DNA of 64,000 bases, from NCBI RefSeq assembly GCF_043641665.1, contig NC_092186.1:13210001-13274000 (forward strand). The letters are read 5' to 3'. The notes under the pieces are model-generated. The model searched no databases and was not told where the DNA came from. It saw only the letters and a program-made list of their open reading frames with translations. Made by a program: the position numbers and the translations under genes. Positions 53,032 through 64,000 of the stretch are shown one piece after another. Origin of the DNA: Enoplosus armatus. Its lineage: Eukaryota > Chordata > Actinopteri > Centrarchiformes > Enoplosidae. Positions within the stretch are counted from its first letter, which is position 1; the number at the start of each line of letters is the position of its first letter.

Positions 53032-55278
53032 GCCTTCCTTACTACACTCCCAGCAAAGTGGTGAAATCCAGCTACAGCCAGATGTGTGTGTGTGACTGTG
53101 TGACTGTGTGACTGTGCGCCTGTGTGCGATCCACGCTGATCTCCTTACTTAACAGGAGGTGAACACACGGTCACACAGGAAAACAAGGTAATAAGAGGAA
53201 CAAAATGTAGGAGAGGGCAGTAAGAAAGAAAGGAAAAGCGTGTCAGGAATTAACATGGAAGAAAATTAGAGGCATTACGAACAGGGAAGAAGTGTGTAGT
53301 GGTGATAATGAACGCAACTTTATGGGACTGCAGATCATTTGAGGTTGAAGCTCCCTGCACCCTCTCCCTGAACAATCAGCTTGTCAGTTCGTCAGTCTGA
53401 TAGTAAATGAAAGAGGGATGTTGTCCTTATAAGGTCAGTGCTGAAGACCAGGCTGCACTGGTGAACTGTAGTCCAGAGCTACAGCTGCTGCTGTGTCACC
53501 ACCATGTCAGCATGATGTCATCACTATCAATGACCCAGCCTGACTTTCTCTTTATCTCTTTCCTTCTGTTTGTGACTATAAACCCAGCCTCAGTTTCATA
53601 GTTGTTAGTGTGCTACCATCATGTTTCTGTTTCAGTCTCAATCTAATGCAATGAAGTCAATTTCAGGGCACAAAGGTCGCATGCTCAGCAATGTTTACAT
53701 AATACAATTACACACATATTACACATGTTGGATTTTTTAAACGCTGATTTCGATATTTTTTAGATTTTAATTTTGCCAAAAATTTAAATAAAATAAAAAA
53801 GGATTTTGTATTCTCAATCAGATTACATAGGACGCAGTGTAGAGAACACTTTGACTGAATGTTTAGAACATAATGTAATGAATTTAAAGGAAATGTAATG
53901 GAACAGTTAAAATATGATGATATATTATTTTTAGTAAACAATCTCAATCTCACTTATTAGCTTGTTCTGGAGCTTTTGACCATAACACATGGTCTTCATC
54001 AGCAAATTGATTAAATTCAACTCAGTTCAATCTGCTGATAAAGGCCGTGATTCTGGTAATCCCTACAGCCAAAAAATGAACTCATGAATGAATCAACTGG
54101 GCAGGCTACAAGGGAATAAATTACTCTACAAATAGAAACTGAAATCTGGATACCAGTAAGCTTGATTGACAGACAGTTACTACTATTAGATAAGTTTTGA
54201 TAGTTTTATTGTTTTAATACAGTACATGTAGAAGCAGCTTTGACACTCAGTGGATTATCCTGGTGGAATAATCAGAGAATACAGACAATGAAGCCAATGA
54301 TTTCAAGCACTTTTTTTAATGTATACCGTTAGCAACAAATTACAAATACAAATTACAAACTAATTTCCGTATCAGTCTTCGTGTCATCTGTCTCTCTGCC
54401 TGTCTGTTCTGAGCTGGTATTTCATGTGTCATTCATGAGCGAGTCTGGAATGTTCTCACTTGTTTCACAGAGGAGGTTGTTGCATAATCAGACATTCACA
54501 GATAGTGGGTCATAGTGTGTTGTGTAAAAACACTTTCATTAATCAAAATAATTGAGTGAATGTTACAAGACCAGGCAAGACCATGTATTTCACAAACATG
54601 GTTGCCCCAATGTCCCAAACTAAAGTTTCAGGCTTATTAAAAAAATAGCTTGACTATGTTGTTGTTGGGACCTGGTTTAGATCTCAGTGTATTTGTCAGA
54701 CAAAGTAAAGTTAAACATGTGGCACGCAGAAAAACACGTCACCCTCCCTGATCTCACCACTTCACATGTGAGCAATCAGGTTCCTGTTTATGCTCCCTTA
54801 ATTCTCACCATCTAAACCTGAACCACAGGTTTCTGTCTCCAGGTGGCCCGACAACAATTCTTCGTCGGCACACTGACTTATTGTGCGCTGATTATAGACT
54901 TATTGAGCTGTGGAAGTATTTTGTAGAGGTGGTGGAAATAATTGGAACCAATCAAAAACCTGACAGACTTGTCCTTTTCACTCACATTCATTACATTCAA
55001 ACAAGACATTAATCAGGGCATTTGGTTCTTTGCGCATGCACAAGTGCACATTTCCTGATGCTATGATGTTGAGAAGAGTTGAAATTGTGAAACGGTCAAA
55101 TAGGCACCCACCTGACATCACATTATGCAGCTGTATTTGCATGTTTGTAATTTCACCTTCATCGATACCACCAACAATGACGTGCTGTACTTGCCCCAAA
55201 GCGAGGTTAAGTTCAGACTTGCAAACTCCCTTCTCATTGGTTAGCTATGACCTAAACATCTGTGAAATGCCTGGAGAG

Positions 55279-55300
55279 GTGTATGTGTGTGTGTGTGTGT
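55279..55300. repeat. (GT)n microsatellite
   Basis: About ten GT units. A second short GT tract lies at about 55445-55460. Confidence 0.9.
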
Positions 55301-56108
55301 GCGGGTGAGTAGGTGAGTGAGCAGGTGGTTGGGTGGGGGTCATGACGCCATTGCAAGCAGCACAGAAGCTCATCGTCATACAGGAAACATGTGCTTCAGC
55401 CTGTACAGACAAAATGTTATAGAGGAGATGCACCTCACTGTCTGAGTGTGTGTGTGTGTGTGAGTGTCTGTCACCAGAGTCCAGGTGGTGTCCTGTCTAG
55501 GTAAATCATGAGGTATGTTTCCACCCCAGGGCCATAGGAGTTCACACGTGCGCGCATACAAAGAGGACCTCATACTGCAAACCATGAGGCCTTTCTGTTT
55601 GCATTCAGGACACCAGTCCAGAGAGTCTTCCCTCTCTTCTCTTCCATATTCTCTCCAAAATGTCCTTCTTCTTCTCCATCGTAAATCTAAAACATACACT
55701 TTCATTGGCTACTCAACTTGCATTTGCAAAATATCTTCATGTTTAGTCTGGGCCCCCTCCGCAGCATTTCTGTGGCTGGGCAGCAGTAAGAGAAAGCATA
55801 CTTGGAACATCGGGAGAGGATATTGAAAACACTAAATTACACTCTTGAATTACTCACTGAGCGGCTGGGTGGAACAGACAACATTCATACAGTATGTGCA
55901 GGAGACCCAGAGCTGCAGCAGAGGACTACTGCTAGTGCTGTGCTATTCACATTTAGCACAACTGGGATGCTTTCATTGGCAACAGATTAATAGATTCCTT
56001 TTGAAAAATACAGGTCACTTCACTTGTGTCCATGTTGTAAATTAATGCCATCGTCCCTGATGAAGAGTTTAAAAGCTAATGTTGAACCCAGCCATTCTTT
56101 TAGTTGGT

Positions 56109-56486
56109 GTTTTTAGCCACACCGCTAGCATGGGTCTAAGGATGGCTATGTTAGTCTATCAGCCGGTCGGTTGGTCGGCCACTTTGGGCCAGACTGAAAT
56201 ATCTACTGGATAATAACTATTGGTTGAATTGTCATGAAATTTGCTGCAGATATTCAAGGTCCCTAGAGGATGAATTCTAATGACTTCCTTAATTTTCTTT
56301 GGTTCATGACCAAATACTTGAAAAAAATGTCAGTCCCATCAGCCTCTGCTGTACTTTTTGTTTAGTGCTAATTAGCAAATTTGTCAGCATGCTAACATGT
56401 TTAACCAAGATGGTTAGCATTGTCACTGTGAGCATGTTAGCATGCTGCAGTTGCTCAAATCACAACTCAAATCAAAGTACAGCCTC
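56109..56486 (-). repeat. Dispersed repeat family A, copy 4 (inverted)
   Basis: It reads in the opposite orientation to the other copies. On + it begins TTTTTAGCCACACCGCTAGC, passes CCAGACTGAAATATCTAC and the ATTTGCTGCAGATATTC region, then CCCATCAGCCTCTGCTGTAC and GCATGTTAGCATGCTGCAG, and ends GTACAGCCTC. This is the best-preserved example of the GCATGCTAAC segment. Confidence 0.75.
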
Positions 56487-59400
56487 TCTTCCACCCAAAC
56501 CTCAGTTTAAATCAGAAAACATTTAACAGGCAGTCTGACATAAAGCTGCTCCAGTCGGTTTCTTCCAGTTCCATAAATCTGATTTATTATTTGTCCTGCA
56601 ACCTCTCAGTGTCAAAAGAAACTAAACAATCCCTGCTGCAGTTTAGTTAATTCATACTGTATTTCCCAAGCTTGACAGTAAATAACATGAAGCAGAATCA
56701 CATGATTGTACACAACTATTTATTATGATTGTGGATTGCACCACCTTGAAGCCGTTGCTCCTGTTTGCTTTGTGAAAAATGTTGAAGCCACAACAGCTTC
56801 CAACAGTCATGCATCAACAATATAAAGCCCTTGCTTGTCACTTAACATTGTTGTTCAAGCTGCAGTCACCTTGAAATGCTGCCAGACAGCAAGCAACAGT
56901 TGATTATGGACGAGGTTGTTCTGTACATATCACCTGTCTGACCAGAAAAGTGTAGCTGGATCGATAACTGTGTCTCTTCACCCATTATTTTTTCCATGGG
57001 CGTCTCTCCTGCTCCACAGAAGGAGCCTGGACAGTTATGTTATCAGTTATGGATGGACAGTTTTTCAACTCCTCCACATCACCACCACAGACAGACGTTG
57101 CTAACATCAGTGGTTGAAAACAGCACAAGTGAAGTTTTCAGGAGGGTTTTTCTGTTTCTGAATGCTTTGAAGGCAAAGAGAGCAGATACTTTGAGTCAAA
57201 GCCAGTTGTTTTATGATGGATCGAACGAGGGAGATGCAGTGGTCAAAAGTTCTGCATTTCACTGCATAACTGATCTTTGTAAATACTGCTATGTTATGTA
57301 ATATGGTCTTTAGATCTGTAGCGGTAAAGACTGTAATCTTCTCTGTCATTGAATGCCAACAATATGGATTTATTTCTGTCCTTCTGATAATTCCTTATAG
57401 CGCATTCCTGACTGCAAGTATAGTTCCAATGGTAACAGTGAGAGGCTGCAGCTGAATTTGCACAGCAGCACTCAAATATTATGACCTGCATACACCGTTA
57501 CAAATGTAAAAGAAAAAGGAATAAAGAGAAAAAAGAACGACTGGTTGTCCTGAGTGATCAGAGCAACAAGTAAAAGATGACTGGTCAGGTGTAATGGGAG
57601 CTGATGTCTTTGACACACTGGCTGAAACTACCTGTTGCATACATGTACATGTATTGTCACATTTCCTCACACAGACGTTTGGTTTACCAGCTATCTGAGC
57701 AATGTCCTTTATTTTTTAACTCGGTTAGACTGGTGAAGTGCAGCTGCCAAGCTACTAAAAGCCAATACACAGTGGCTTAAAGATTATATGTCCGGGAGCC
57801 AGTTGCATTTAAGGCTAAATGTCAAATATAGCCTATTATAACTGAAGTGTTGGAGAATTCTGCATCACTAAAATAAAAAGAGTTGCACCTCACAAACTAG
57901 TTTTTACATTGATATTAGTTGTTGCTTGCTACATGTTTACATGTTTAACTGCCAGATGTAACTGTTACGTAGCAGAACTGAACCAACTGACAAATCTAAT
58001 GTTAGCTTGCTAACATATGGCCTGTTCATTGACGAGTAAAAGAAGTGATGGAATATGGTTGACATATCTTACCTGATACTTGATCAAGATGTTTAATAAT
58101 TATGTAAAGTGGGAATATTTTAAGTTGCTTTTCACAAAAATACACAATATACCTCAAATTACAAAACATTATGCTAATAAAGTTTGCCTAACTAATGCTG
58201 AATGAAAAAATATAGCTTTGGTTAGGTTAGCATAATCAGATATTTCCCACTCATTGTAAATTAACACTACCAACACTGTTTGCATTTATAAATAAAACAA
58301 AGTCATGCAAAAGGTTGTATCATTTTTAGCACCCCAAAATTGTTATATTTGTACATTATGCTACAACTTGTGATGCTACAGTGACTTCTTGTTTACATAG
58401 TTGATTGTTTTGGATTGGATGGAGCTACACATGTTTACTAGCAACTGCTTTACACATAACGAAAGTCTTTAGTTTGAAACTAGCCAGTAGTTACTAAGAA
58501 CATAAGAAGGACTTTCCACACAAACATAGTGATCCTTGTGTGCATTGATTCATATCTATGGATCTATCTTTCAACATATCCCTCATATCTCTATGACCAG
58601 CCGTGGACACTGGTCCCCATTGTTCACATAAACTCTGATTCTCAGCCTGGTTTCATCCCTCACTCACCAAACTCAAATATCAGGTGCTCAGAACTCAGAG
58701 CTCAAATTTCAGAAGGTGTTTCATAACAACACTTTTTTTTCTCTGCTGCTTCTGATAACGACATTTGAAATAACCATACAGGAGCTGTCTGAATTACATC
58801 ACGTAGTCATAAAACCAAAACAGCTAAGTGATGCCATGATAGAGGCACACATTTGCAGAATGCAAAGGTACCTCGCAGAGTATTACAACTGAGTGATACA
58901 AACTAAACCCTGAAAAAAATATTACTCAGTTCATTTAATCCCAAATTATCTCTGTTTGCATCTGTTGTCCATACCAGCTAGTTTTGTGCTTTTCTTTCAG
59001 ACCACATCATGGCCTCTGTTTGACTAGTTTAAGTCTTCTTGACATAACAGTGGACTTAGGCAGGGCAACACCTTCAGCTTTAATGCCCAAGTATTATGGC
59101 AGCGTGATTACAGCATGGGAGCTCTTCCTCTCTCTTTCTTAATCTCTCAAACTCTCCCTCCCTCTACTTTGCATTTTACTCTCATCCTCTAATATACACA
59201 CCCTTAAAGGCCCCGAGTGTGAGATGTTGTGTACCAGCGGGACTCTTTATCAAGGAGGTTAAATGTGGAAACAGGACCTCACTCTCCTGTCTGATCTCCG
59301 ACTCTCTCTGGAAACACAACAACCCAAATAAGGAGATCAGCCACATTTGAAGAGTGAGTGAGTGGAGCGCTGAAGCCAGACCATTCCTTAGAGAGACCTT

Positions 59401-59593
59401 GGATGGGTGGTTTGATAGGGTGGAGTACGTGTCCGAGAGAGTGATAGTCAGGGAGTCAGGATGGAGTGGACGCAGAGTGGTGAGTGAAGGAGCAATGGAT
59501 GGAGAGGAGAAGATGGATGGAGGGAGGGGTGAGAACATGGGAGGAGGAGGAGGAGAAGGGGGGCGATCAGAGACTGGAGGCAGGTTCAGTTGC

Positions 59594-59849
59594 AGTTTAA
59601 ATAACTACCCATATAGGGCTCAGCTCTCCATCTCTGTTCACAGCTCTTTCTGTCTCCTTCCTACTTTCTCCTCCTTTCTGTCTCTCCCTCTTTCTCTATT
59701 TCTCTGCAGCTTTGTTGGACTCCAGCTCTCTCCATTACTGTACTGTAAGACCGAGTCTCCTACATCTCAACACAACGGGAGACACAGGCGTGCACTTTTG
59801 AAGCTTCATTTTCACATCTCAGGGAGGGAAAGCCAACCAAGCAGCCACC
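59594..59849 (+). promoter_or_regulatory. Candidate promoter and 5' leader of the tropomyosin gene
   Basis: TTTAAATA at about 59597-59604 is TATA-like. CCCATATAGG at 59608-59617 differs by one base from the serum-response CArG consensus CC(A/T)6GG, a motif expected at muscle tropomyosin promoters. The pyrimidine-rich stretch at 59640-59710 ending CTCTGCAG could instead be a splice acceptor, in which case the true promoter is further upstream. The sequence alone does not decide. Confidence 0.35.
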
Positions 59850-61004
59850 ATGGAGGCCATCAAGAAGAAGATGCAGATGCTGAAACTGGACAAGGAGAAC
59901 GCCATCGACCGGGCAGAGCAGGCAGAGACGGACAAGAAGGCAGCGGAGGACAAATGCAAGCAGGTGGGAATGAAAGAGGAGAACAGAAAGACATGGATGG
60001 GTCAGTGGTGATGACAAAGACAGAGTACAAATCAGAAATAATTCAGAGACGCTGATCAGTTATGAAAAAGGCAAATAAAATAGTTACATTAAGATAACTG
60101 GCAAACAAATAAGATAAAAACAGCAATGGAACAATTTGGTACCTGTAGGACATGGTTGATGAGTTGCAAATGGAGGACAAAACCTATTTGTAAAAGAAAT
60201 TAGTGCCGTAGGAAGAAATCCAGACCCAGCATAAAACACTACTGAAGGTTTTCCTTCAAGGCTTTTCTCTTTATCCAGCTCTTAAGCTAATCACAACATT
60301 GATACATACCAGACATACCTTTAAAGAAACAGTGTCTGTAAACACTTTTAACATTTATTTATACTACATCCCTCACGGCTAATTTACTGTTTTACTTTGC
60401 CGTGTCACGTCCAGAAAAATATTTGAATGATTTTTCTTTTGGCCATCGCTCAGAGACTGGGTGGTAAATTCAACAAATGTTTGTGACAGCATGTGAAGCA
60501 CAAACACCCACCACTCCTTAAAAGGCCGGGCAACACTGTCAGGATGAGCTACATCGTCTCCTCTTTGGGTTGAATAATCATGTAGTTACTTTCTTTACAG
60601 CTAAATGTCATCACTTAATAGGAAGAACAAATCCACGCATCCCAAAACATAACCACAAACATTTGATCACAGCCGTTTATGCTGTTTTTTTATGGGAAAG
60701 AAACATCTGACACCACCTAAACACCACAAACAACAAACACTGAGAGAAATCAGTAGGAGCTGAATGTAGGAACAATAGGTCAGTATTAATGCTGTTTACA
60801 GTGAGGCTCAAAGAAAGACATCATCAAATCCCCTCATGGTGGTTTTAGCCACTTCAGGTGATGAGACCACCCAGGATCAGGATTAGGTCTCTGGGGGGAT
60901 AAAAAGTGGTGACATCAATTCCTCCAGGACCAGTTTGAAGAGAGTTAATGGAGCATCTGTCTGTCCTAAAGCCTGTTTGACAGGTGTATCCAATACAGGA
61001 GACA

Positions 61005-61037
<33 letters not shown>

Positions 61038-61277
61038 ATAATAAGCATGCAAATGGATACATGTGGACACACAAGTATTAAACCCCCCCCCCCCACACAC
61101 ACACACACACACACACACACTAGGCCCGTGGTCCTAGGCGTCTGTGTGTTCTCACTGATAACAGCTGTATTTTTAGACACAAGGAGAGAATGACAGTGTG
61201 GAATTCAGTAGGAATATCAGAAGCACTTCATGGGCTCAGAGGGGAACACTGATTAGGGGGAACACTTAACCCTTAGT

Positions 61278-61322
<45 letters not shown>

Positions 61323-62148
61323 GACCAGGCTCTGCAGACCAGGGTTCATGTCATAAGAGACTGATAGTAAACCAGTACCATTTAAATGTTCCCAAACATC
61401 ATAAACACAATTAGACTCGCAAATCAGCCATTGCTGCTTTATCACTAGTCTGAATTCAAACACCTTGGCTTTAACGACGTCCCATCAGACTGAATAATTA
61501 TTTAAGCGCGATAGAAACACACTGGAATGAATGCTCATATCAAGAGGTTTTTTTTTAAGTTGTTGAAAGTTTGGAGGGTTAAACTAATCCAGTGTTCAGT
61601 GCATTCATTTAACCTTTGTCGGGATTGTCTCAGCATGCTAACAAATGCCAAAGAAGTTTAACTTAAACCTGTCAAAACAGGGAAGGTGAATAGAATAGAA
61701 AACCAAAGAATAGAACAGAACAGAACCGAATAGAATAGAATACAATAGCATAGAACAGAAAAGGATAGAATGAAATGGAACAGAACAGAACAAAAGAGAA
61801 CATAATAGCATAGAATGGAACAGTACATAAAACAGTAGAACGTAGAACAGAACAGACAAGGATAGAATAGAATAGAAAAGGTCAACAGTGCAGCAGCAGT
61901 GCACATGACATTTTCATTTCAAATTGAAGGAAAAAGTGAGGAGAAGGTTTATGTAAACAACCAGGAACCTAATAGACCAGAAACAGAGCAGTGGACTGGA
62001 CTAACAGTCTCTCCTGTTGTAGCTGGAGGAGGAGCTGATGGACCTCCAGAAGAAGATGAAGCAGACGGAGGACGAACTGGACAAATTCTCTGAGGGTCTG
62101 AAAGACGCTCAGGAGAAACTGGAACTGTCTGAGAAGAAAGCTGCAGAC
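59850..62148 (+). CDS. tpm4: Long-isoform tropomyosin, first two coding exons (TPM4-like), continues beyond the window
   Basis: Exon 1 is 59850-59963 (38 codons), with a perfect Kozak context GCCACCATGG. Exon 2 is 62023-62148 (42 codons), with acceptor TGTTGTAG and donor GAC|GTGAGT; both junctions are phase 0. The 80 residues form an uninterrupted coiled-coil heptad pattern. [20 protein letters not shown] is the acetylatable N-terminal overlap segment of long tropomyosins; [13 protein letters not shown] and LKDAQEKLE mark exon 2. The protein would lie along F-actin and gate myosin access with troponin. The AEDKCKQ segment with Cys36 and the initial Met-Glu resemble TPM4, but TPM2 also has a cysteine there, so the paralogue call is moderate. 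Exon 3 and later exons were not found before 64000. Intron 1 (59964-62022) holds several microsatellites. Confidence 0.9.
61003..61033. repeat. (AC)n microsatellite in tropomyosin intron 1
   Basis: About fifteen AC units, 50 bp before a C-run joined to a second AC tract. Confidence 0.97.
61083..61120. repeat. C12 homopolymer joined to (AC)n
   Basis: Twelve C followed directly by about thirteen AC units. This is a compound low-complexity tract in tropomyosin intron 1. Confidence 0.95.
61276..61322. repeat. Compound (GT)n(GA)n microsatellite
   Basis: About thirteen GT units run into about ten GA units in tropomyosin intron 1. Alternating purine-pyrimidine beside a purine strand could adopt non-B DNA. 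Confidence 0.95.
61690..61885. repeat. AGAAT/AGAAC pentanucleotide array
   Basis: About 200 bp of degenerate 5-bp units (AGAAT, AGAAC, with AGCAT and AGGAT variants) in tropomyosin intron 1. The minus-strand open frames rich in Phe, Ser and Leu across it are artefacts of the repeat. Confidence 0.9.
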
Positions 62149-62178
62149 GTGAGTGAAGGGTCACACACTTATACTGTA

Positions 62179-62194
62179 CATACACACACATACA

Positions 62195-62240
<46 letters not shown>
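62179..62240. repeat. (CA)n microsatellite 30 bp after tropomyosin exon 2
   Basis: A long CA tract with three TACA interruptions near its start, directly downstream of the exon 2 donor at 62149. Confidence 0.97.
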
Positions 62241-62243
<3 letters not shown>

Positions 62244-62767
62244 GGGTCTGGGTCAACTGAGTTTCACTTCACTGAAAATGTGAAATTAAACTGCCATCAC
62301 TATATACACAGTAATAATAATGCAGCACTGTTTCCTATTAAATCCTTAGCAGGAGTTTGAATATTGACAAGAGGCTTCTGCTCTTGTCTTTAATTACTTA
62401 CTTTTTCCGACTTTGACACACACTCATGTTACCATGGCACCGCTGAAAACCAGAGCCCATTATTCCACAGCTGGACTGTTTCTAAGCAAGCACCAGCTGT
62501 GGGTTTACTTTGATCCACAGTGAATGATTTGGAGCACTTCAGAGACTGTTACATTCCTGTGCAGCCACTCCTGAAAGATGAACACAAGGATAAACTGTAA
62601 CCCCCTCACCCAAACACACACACATTCACTCAGGTCCTCCAAACCGGAAAACCAGAGCAACATAGGTTAACTGCACTGTTGTGTTGTGTCGCATTGTTTT
62701 GCTTTTCACTGTTATATGTCATGTGATTGTCACTATGGATACACATCTCATATATATGTTAATTGTT

Positions 62768-63293
62768 GAGTGTTGGAAAGTATATTTACTTTAAAATACT
62801 ATACTTTATTGGTACAATTTTGAGATACGTGTACCTTTCATGTTTCCATGGTACTTACATACTTTTACACCACTACGTTATATCTGAAAGTTATATTTAC
62901 CAGTTATCTTGTAAATTATGATTTCTTATACAAAACATGTGATCAGCTTGTAAATTATGACGTATTGTTATATATTAAACTACCCAACAATACACAATGC
63001 AGTTAAATTAACTCCAGCTAACAGTAAAATGCTACTTATACATTAATGCATCAGTAATTCCAGTAATATGATATATAATAATATAACAACCACAGGGGCC
63101 ATAACTAGTAGTACTACATTTACATTTGATACTAGTAGATTTATCTTAAGACTTTTGTACTTTACAGTAACTTAAAAGATTCAGCTTTAAGTAAACTTTT
63201 TTAATGCTGAACGTTTACTTGTATAATGTTACACTGTAGTATTGCTACTTTAACTTTTTTAAGTAAAAAATCTAAATAGGTCTTCCACCACTG
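62768..63293. mobile_element. hAT-type MITE, copy 4 (eroded)
   Basis: The left end GAGTGTTGGAAAG and right end GTCTTCCACCACTG are a degraded form of the CAGTGGTGGAAG terminus. The interior shows the family's ATACTTTTACACCACTAC and AAGTAAAAAATCTAAATAGG motifs. No target duplication is recognisable. It lies in tropomyosin intron 2. Confidence 0.6.
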
Positions 63294-63497
63294 AGGACAA
63301 ACACAAATAATTAATTTCAGTAAATGTAGTGGAACATTAGAAAAGTCAGTTGTCCGGCGGCTAATCAGCTGCAATCTGGGGAAAAGAGATCATATTTTAC
63401 ATTGTTGGCATCACAGCAAACCACAGCGCTATATATCTGTCAATGGTGATTCCTCCAGCATTTTAGTGCATATGTGCACAGGTGTGTGTGATTATTC

Positions 63498-63532
63498 GTG
63501 TGTGTGTGTGTGTGTGTGGGAGAGAGAGAGAG
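63498..63532. repeat. Compound (GT)n(GA)n microsatellite
   Basis: About ten GT units followed by GGGAGAGAGAGAGAGA in tropomyosin intron 2. Confidence 0.93.
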
Positions 63533-64000
63533 GAAGAGGAACTCAAATCTAAACAAAGTCCTTATTAGGGAGTCAGTCAATTATGTCCAAGATAAGGTTA
63601 AAATACTGATCATACCAGTCTAACAGTGAAAAGCCACAACAGCTAAGAGTCCAGTAAGTCATTCCAGTAAGATTACTGAGCAAACCGTGCAGGGAGAAAT
63701 GTCATGACAACAAAAACTCTCCCAGCTTCCACCAAGATGTGGTATTGTTTGAGCCTTGTGGAGGATATCCCGGGGAAATGCAGTGTTGTACAACACACAA
63801 AGAGAAGGGAAGTGTCTGACATACAGACACAGAGACCGAGGCTGAGACACGCTGGATTATCCTCACGCAGTGATTAAATAAACTCTGAGGACAGTTCTGA
63901 GAAGCCTCACATGTTAAAGTGGGTCAAGTGGGCCCCTGGAAAAAAGTAGTAGTTGAAGTTGTGGTTTGAGCCTGACTATAGGTGTAGCTTCCACTCCAGC

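Larger units (their letters stand above)
42832..59849. other. Large intergenic region between the ADAM10-like and tropomyosin genes
   Basis: About 17 kb without any exon I can support on either strand. The longest open frames (176 codons at 47352-47882 on minus, 140 or fewer elsewhere) lack splice context and recognisable domains. It contains repeat family A copies (43348, 51796, 56109), an hAT MITE (47942), a hairpin (44439) and several CA/GT tracts. Stretches at about 49700-50100 and 50550-51100 look like old dispersed elements but have no second copy in the window. Promoters and 5' untranslated exons of both flanking genes must lie at its ends. Confidence 0.6.

Noticed and set aside
59354..60055. 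233-codon plus-strand open frame overlapping tropomyosin exon 1
   Set aside because: It reads tropomyosin exon 1 in the wrong frame and runs through purine-rich low-complexity DNA; exon 1 with its Kozak start explains the region.
61638..61906. Hydrophobic Phe/Leu/Ser open frames on the minus strand
   Set aside because: Produced by the AGAAT/AGAAC pentamer array; no membrane protein gene is implied.

Overview
The window is vertebrate nuclear DNA, almost certainly from a percomorph (spiny-rayed) teleost fish. It has spliced genes with GT-AG introns, many (CA)n/(GT)n microsatellites, hAT-type miniature transposons with teleost-style termini, and lipase, ADAM10 and tropomyosin proteins of vertebrate type. 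Nothing bacterial or viral is visible, and there is no CRISPR array, rRNA or tRNA that I can support.

Layout. Positions 1-6000 are intergenic with dispersed repeats. A complete lipoprotein lipase-like gene of 10 coding exons and 511 codons lies on + (6223-10590), behind a GC-box/CCAAT/TATA-like promoter, with a polyadenylation signal near 11838. Facing it on the minus strand is a complete ADAM10-like metalloprotease gene (start codon at 42831, stop at 13503; 15 coding exons, 681 codons, every exon junction in frame). Its introns are large and hold repeats, a 3.6-kb-spaced direct duplication that brackets exons 5-6, and two perfect 20-bp hairpins. Positions 42832-59849 are about 17 kb with no gene I can support. 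From 59850 on + come the first two coding exons of a long (muscle-type) tropomyosin resembling TPM4; the rest lies beyond the window.

Function and history. The three genes are not an operon. The order LPL/hepatic-lipase family, ADAM10 family, tropomyosin recalls human chromosome 15q21-q22 (LIPC, ADAM10, TPM1). I infer that this is a paralogous copy of that block kept in fish. Sequence-level oddities worth attention are the ADAM10-like protein's nearly absent cytoplasmic tail, its loss of two disintegrin cysteines that form one disulfide in human ADAM10, and the duplication around its furin-site exon. I found no wholly new biological system. The best leads are this divergent ADAM10 paralogue and the apparent template-switch hairpins.
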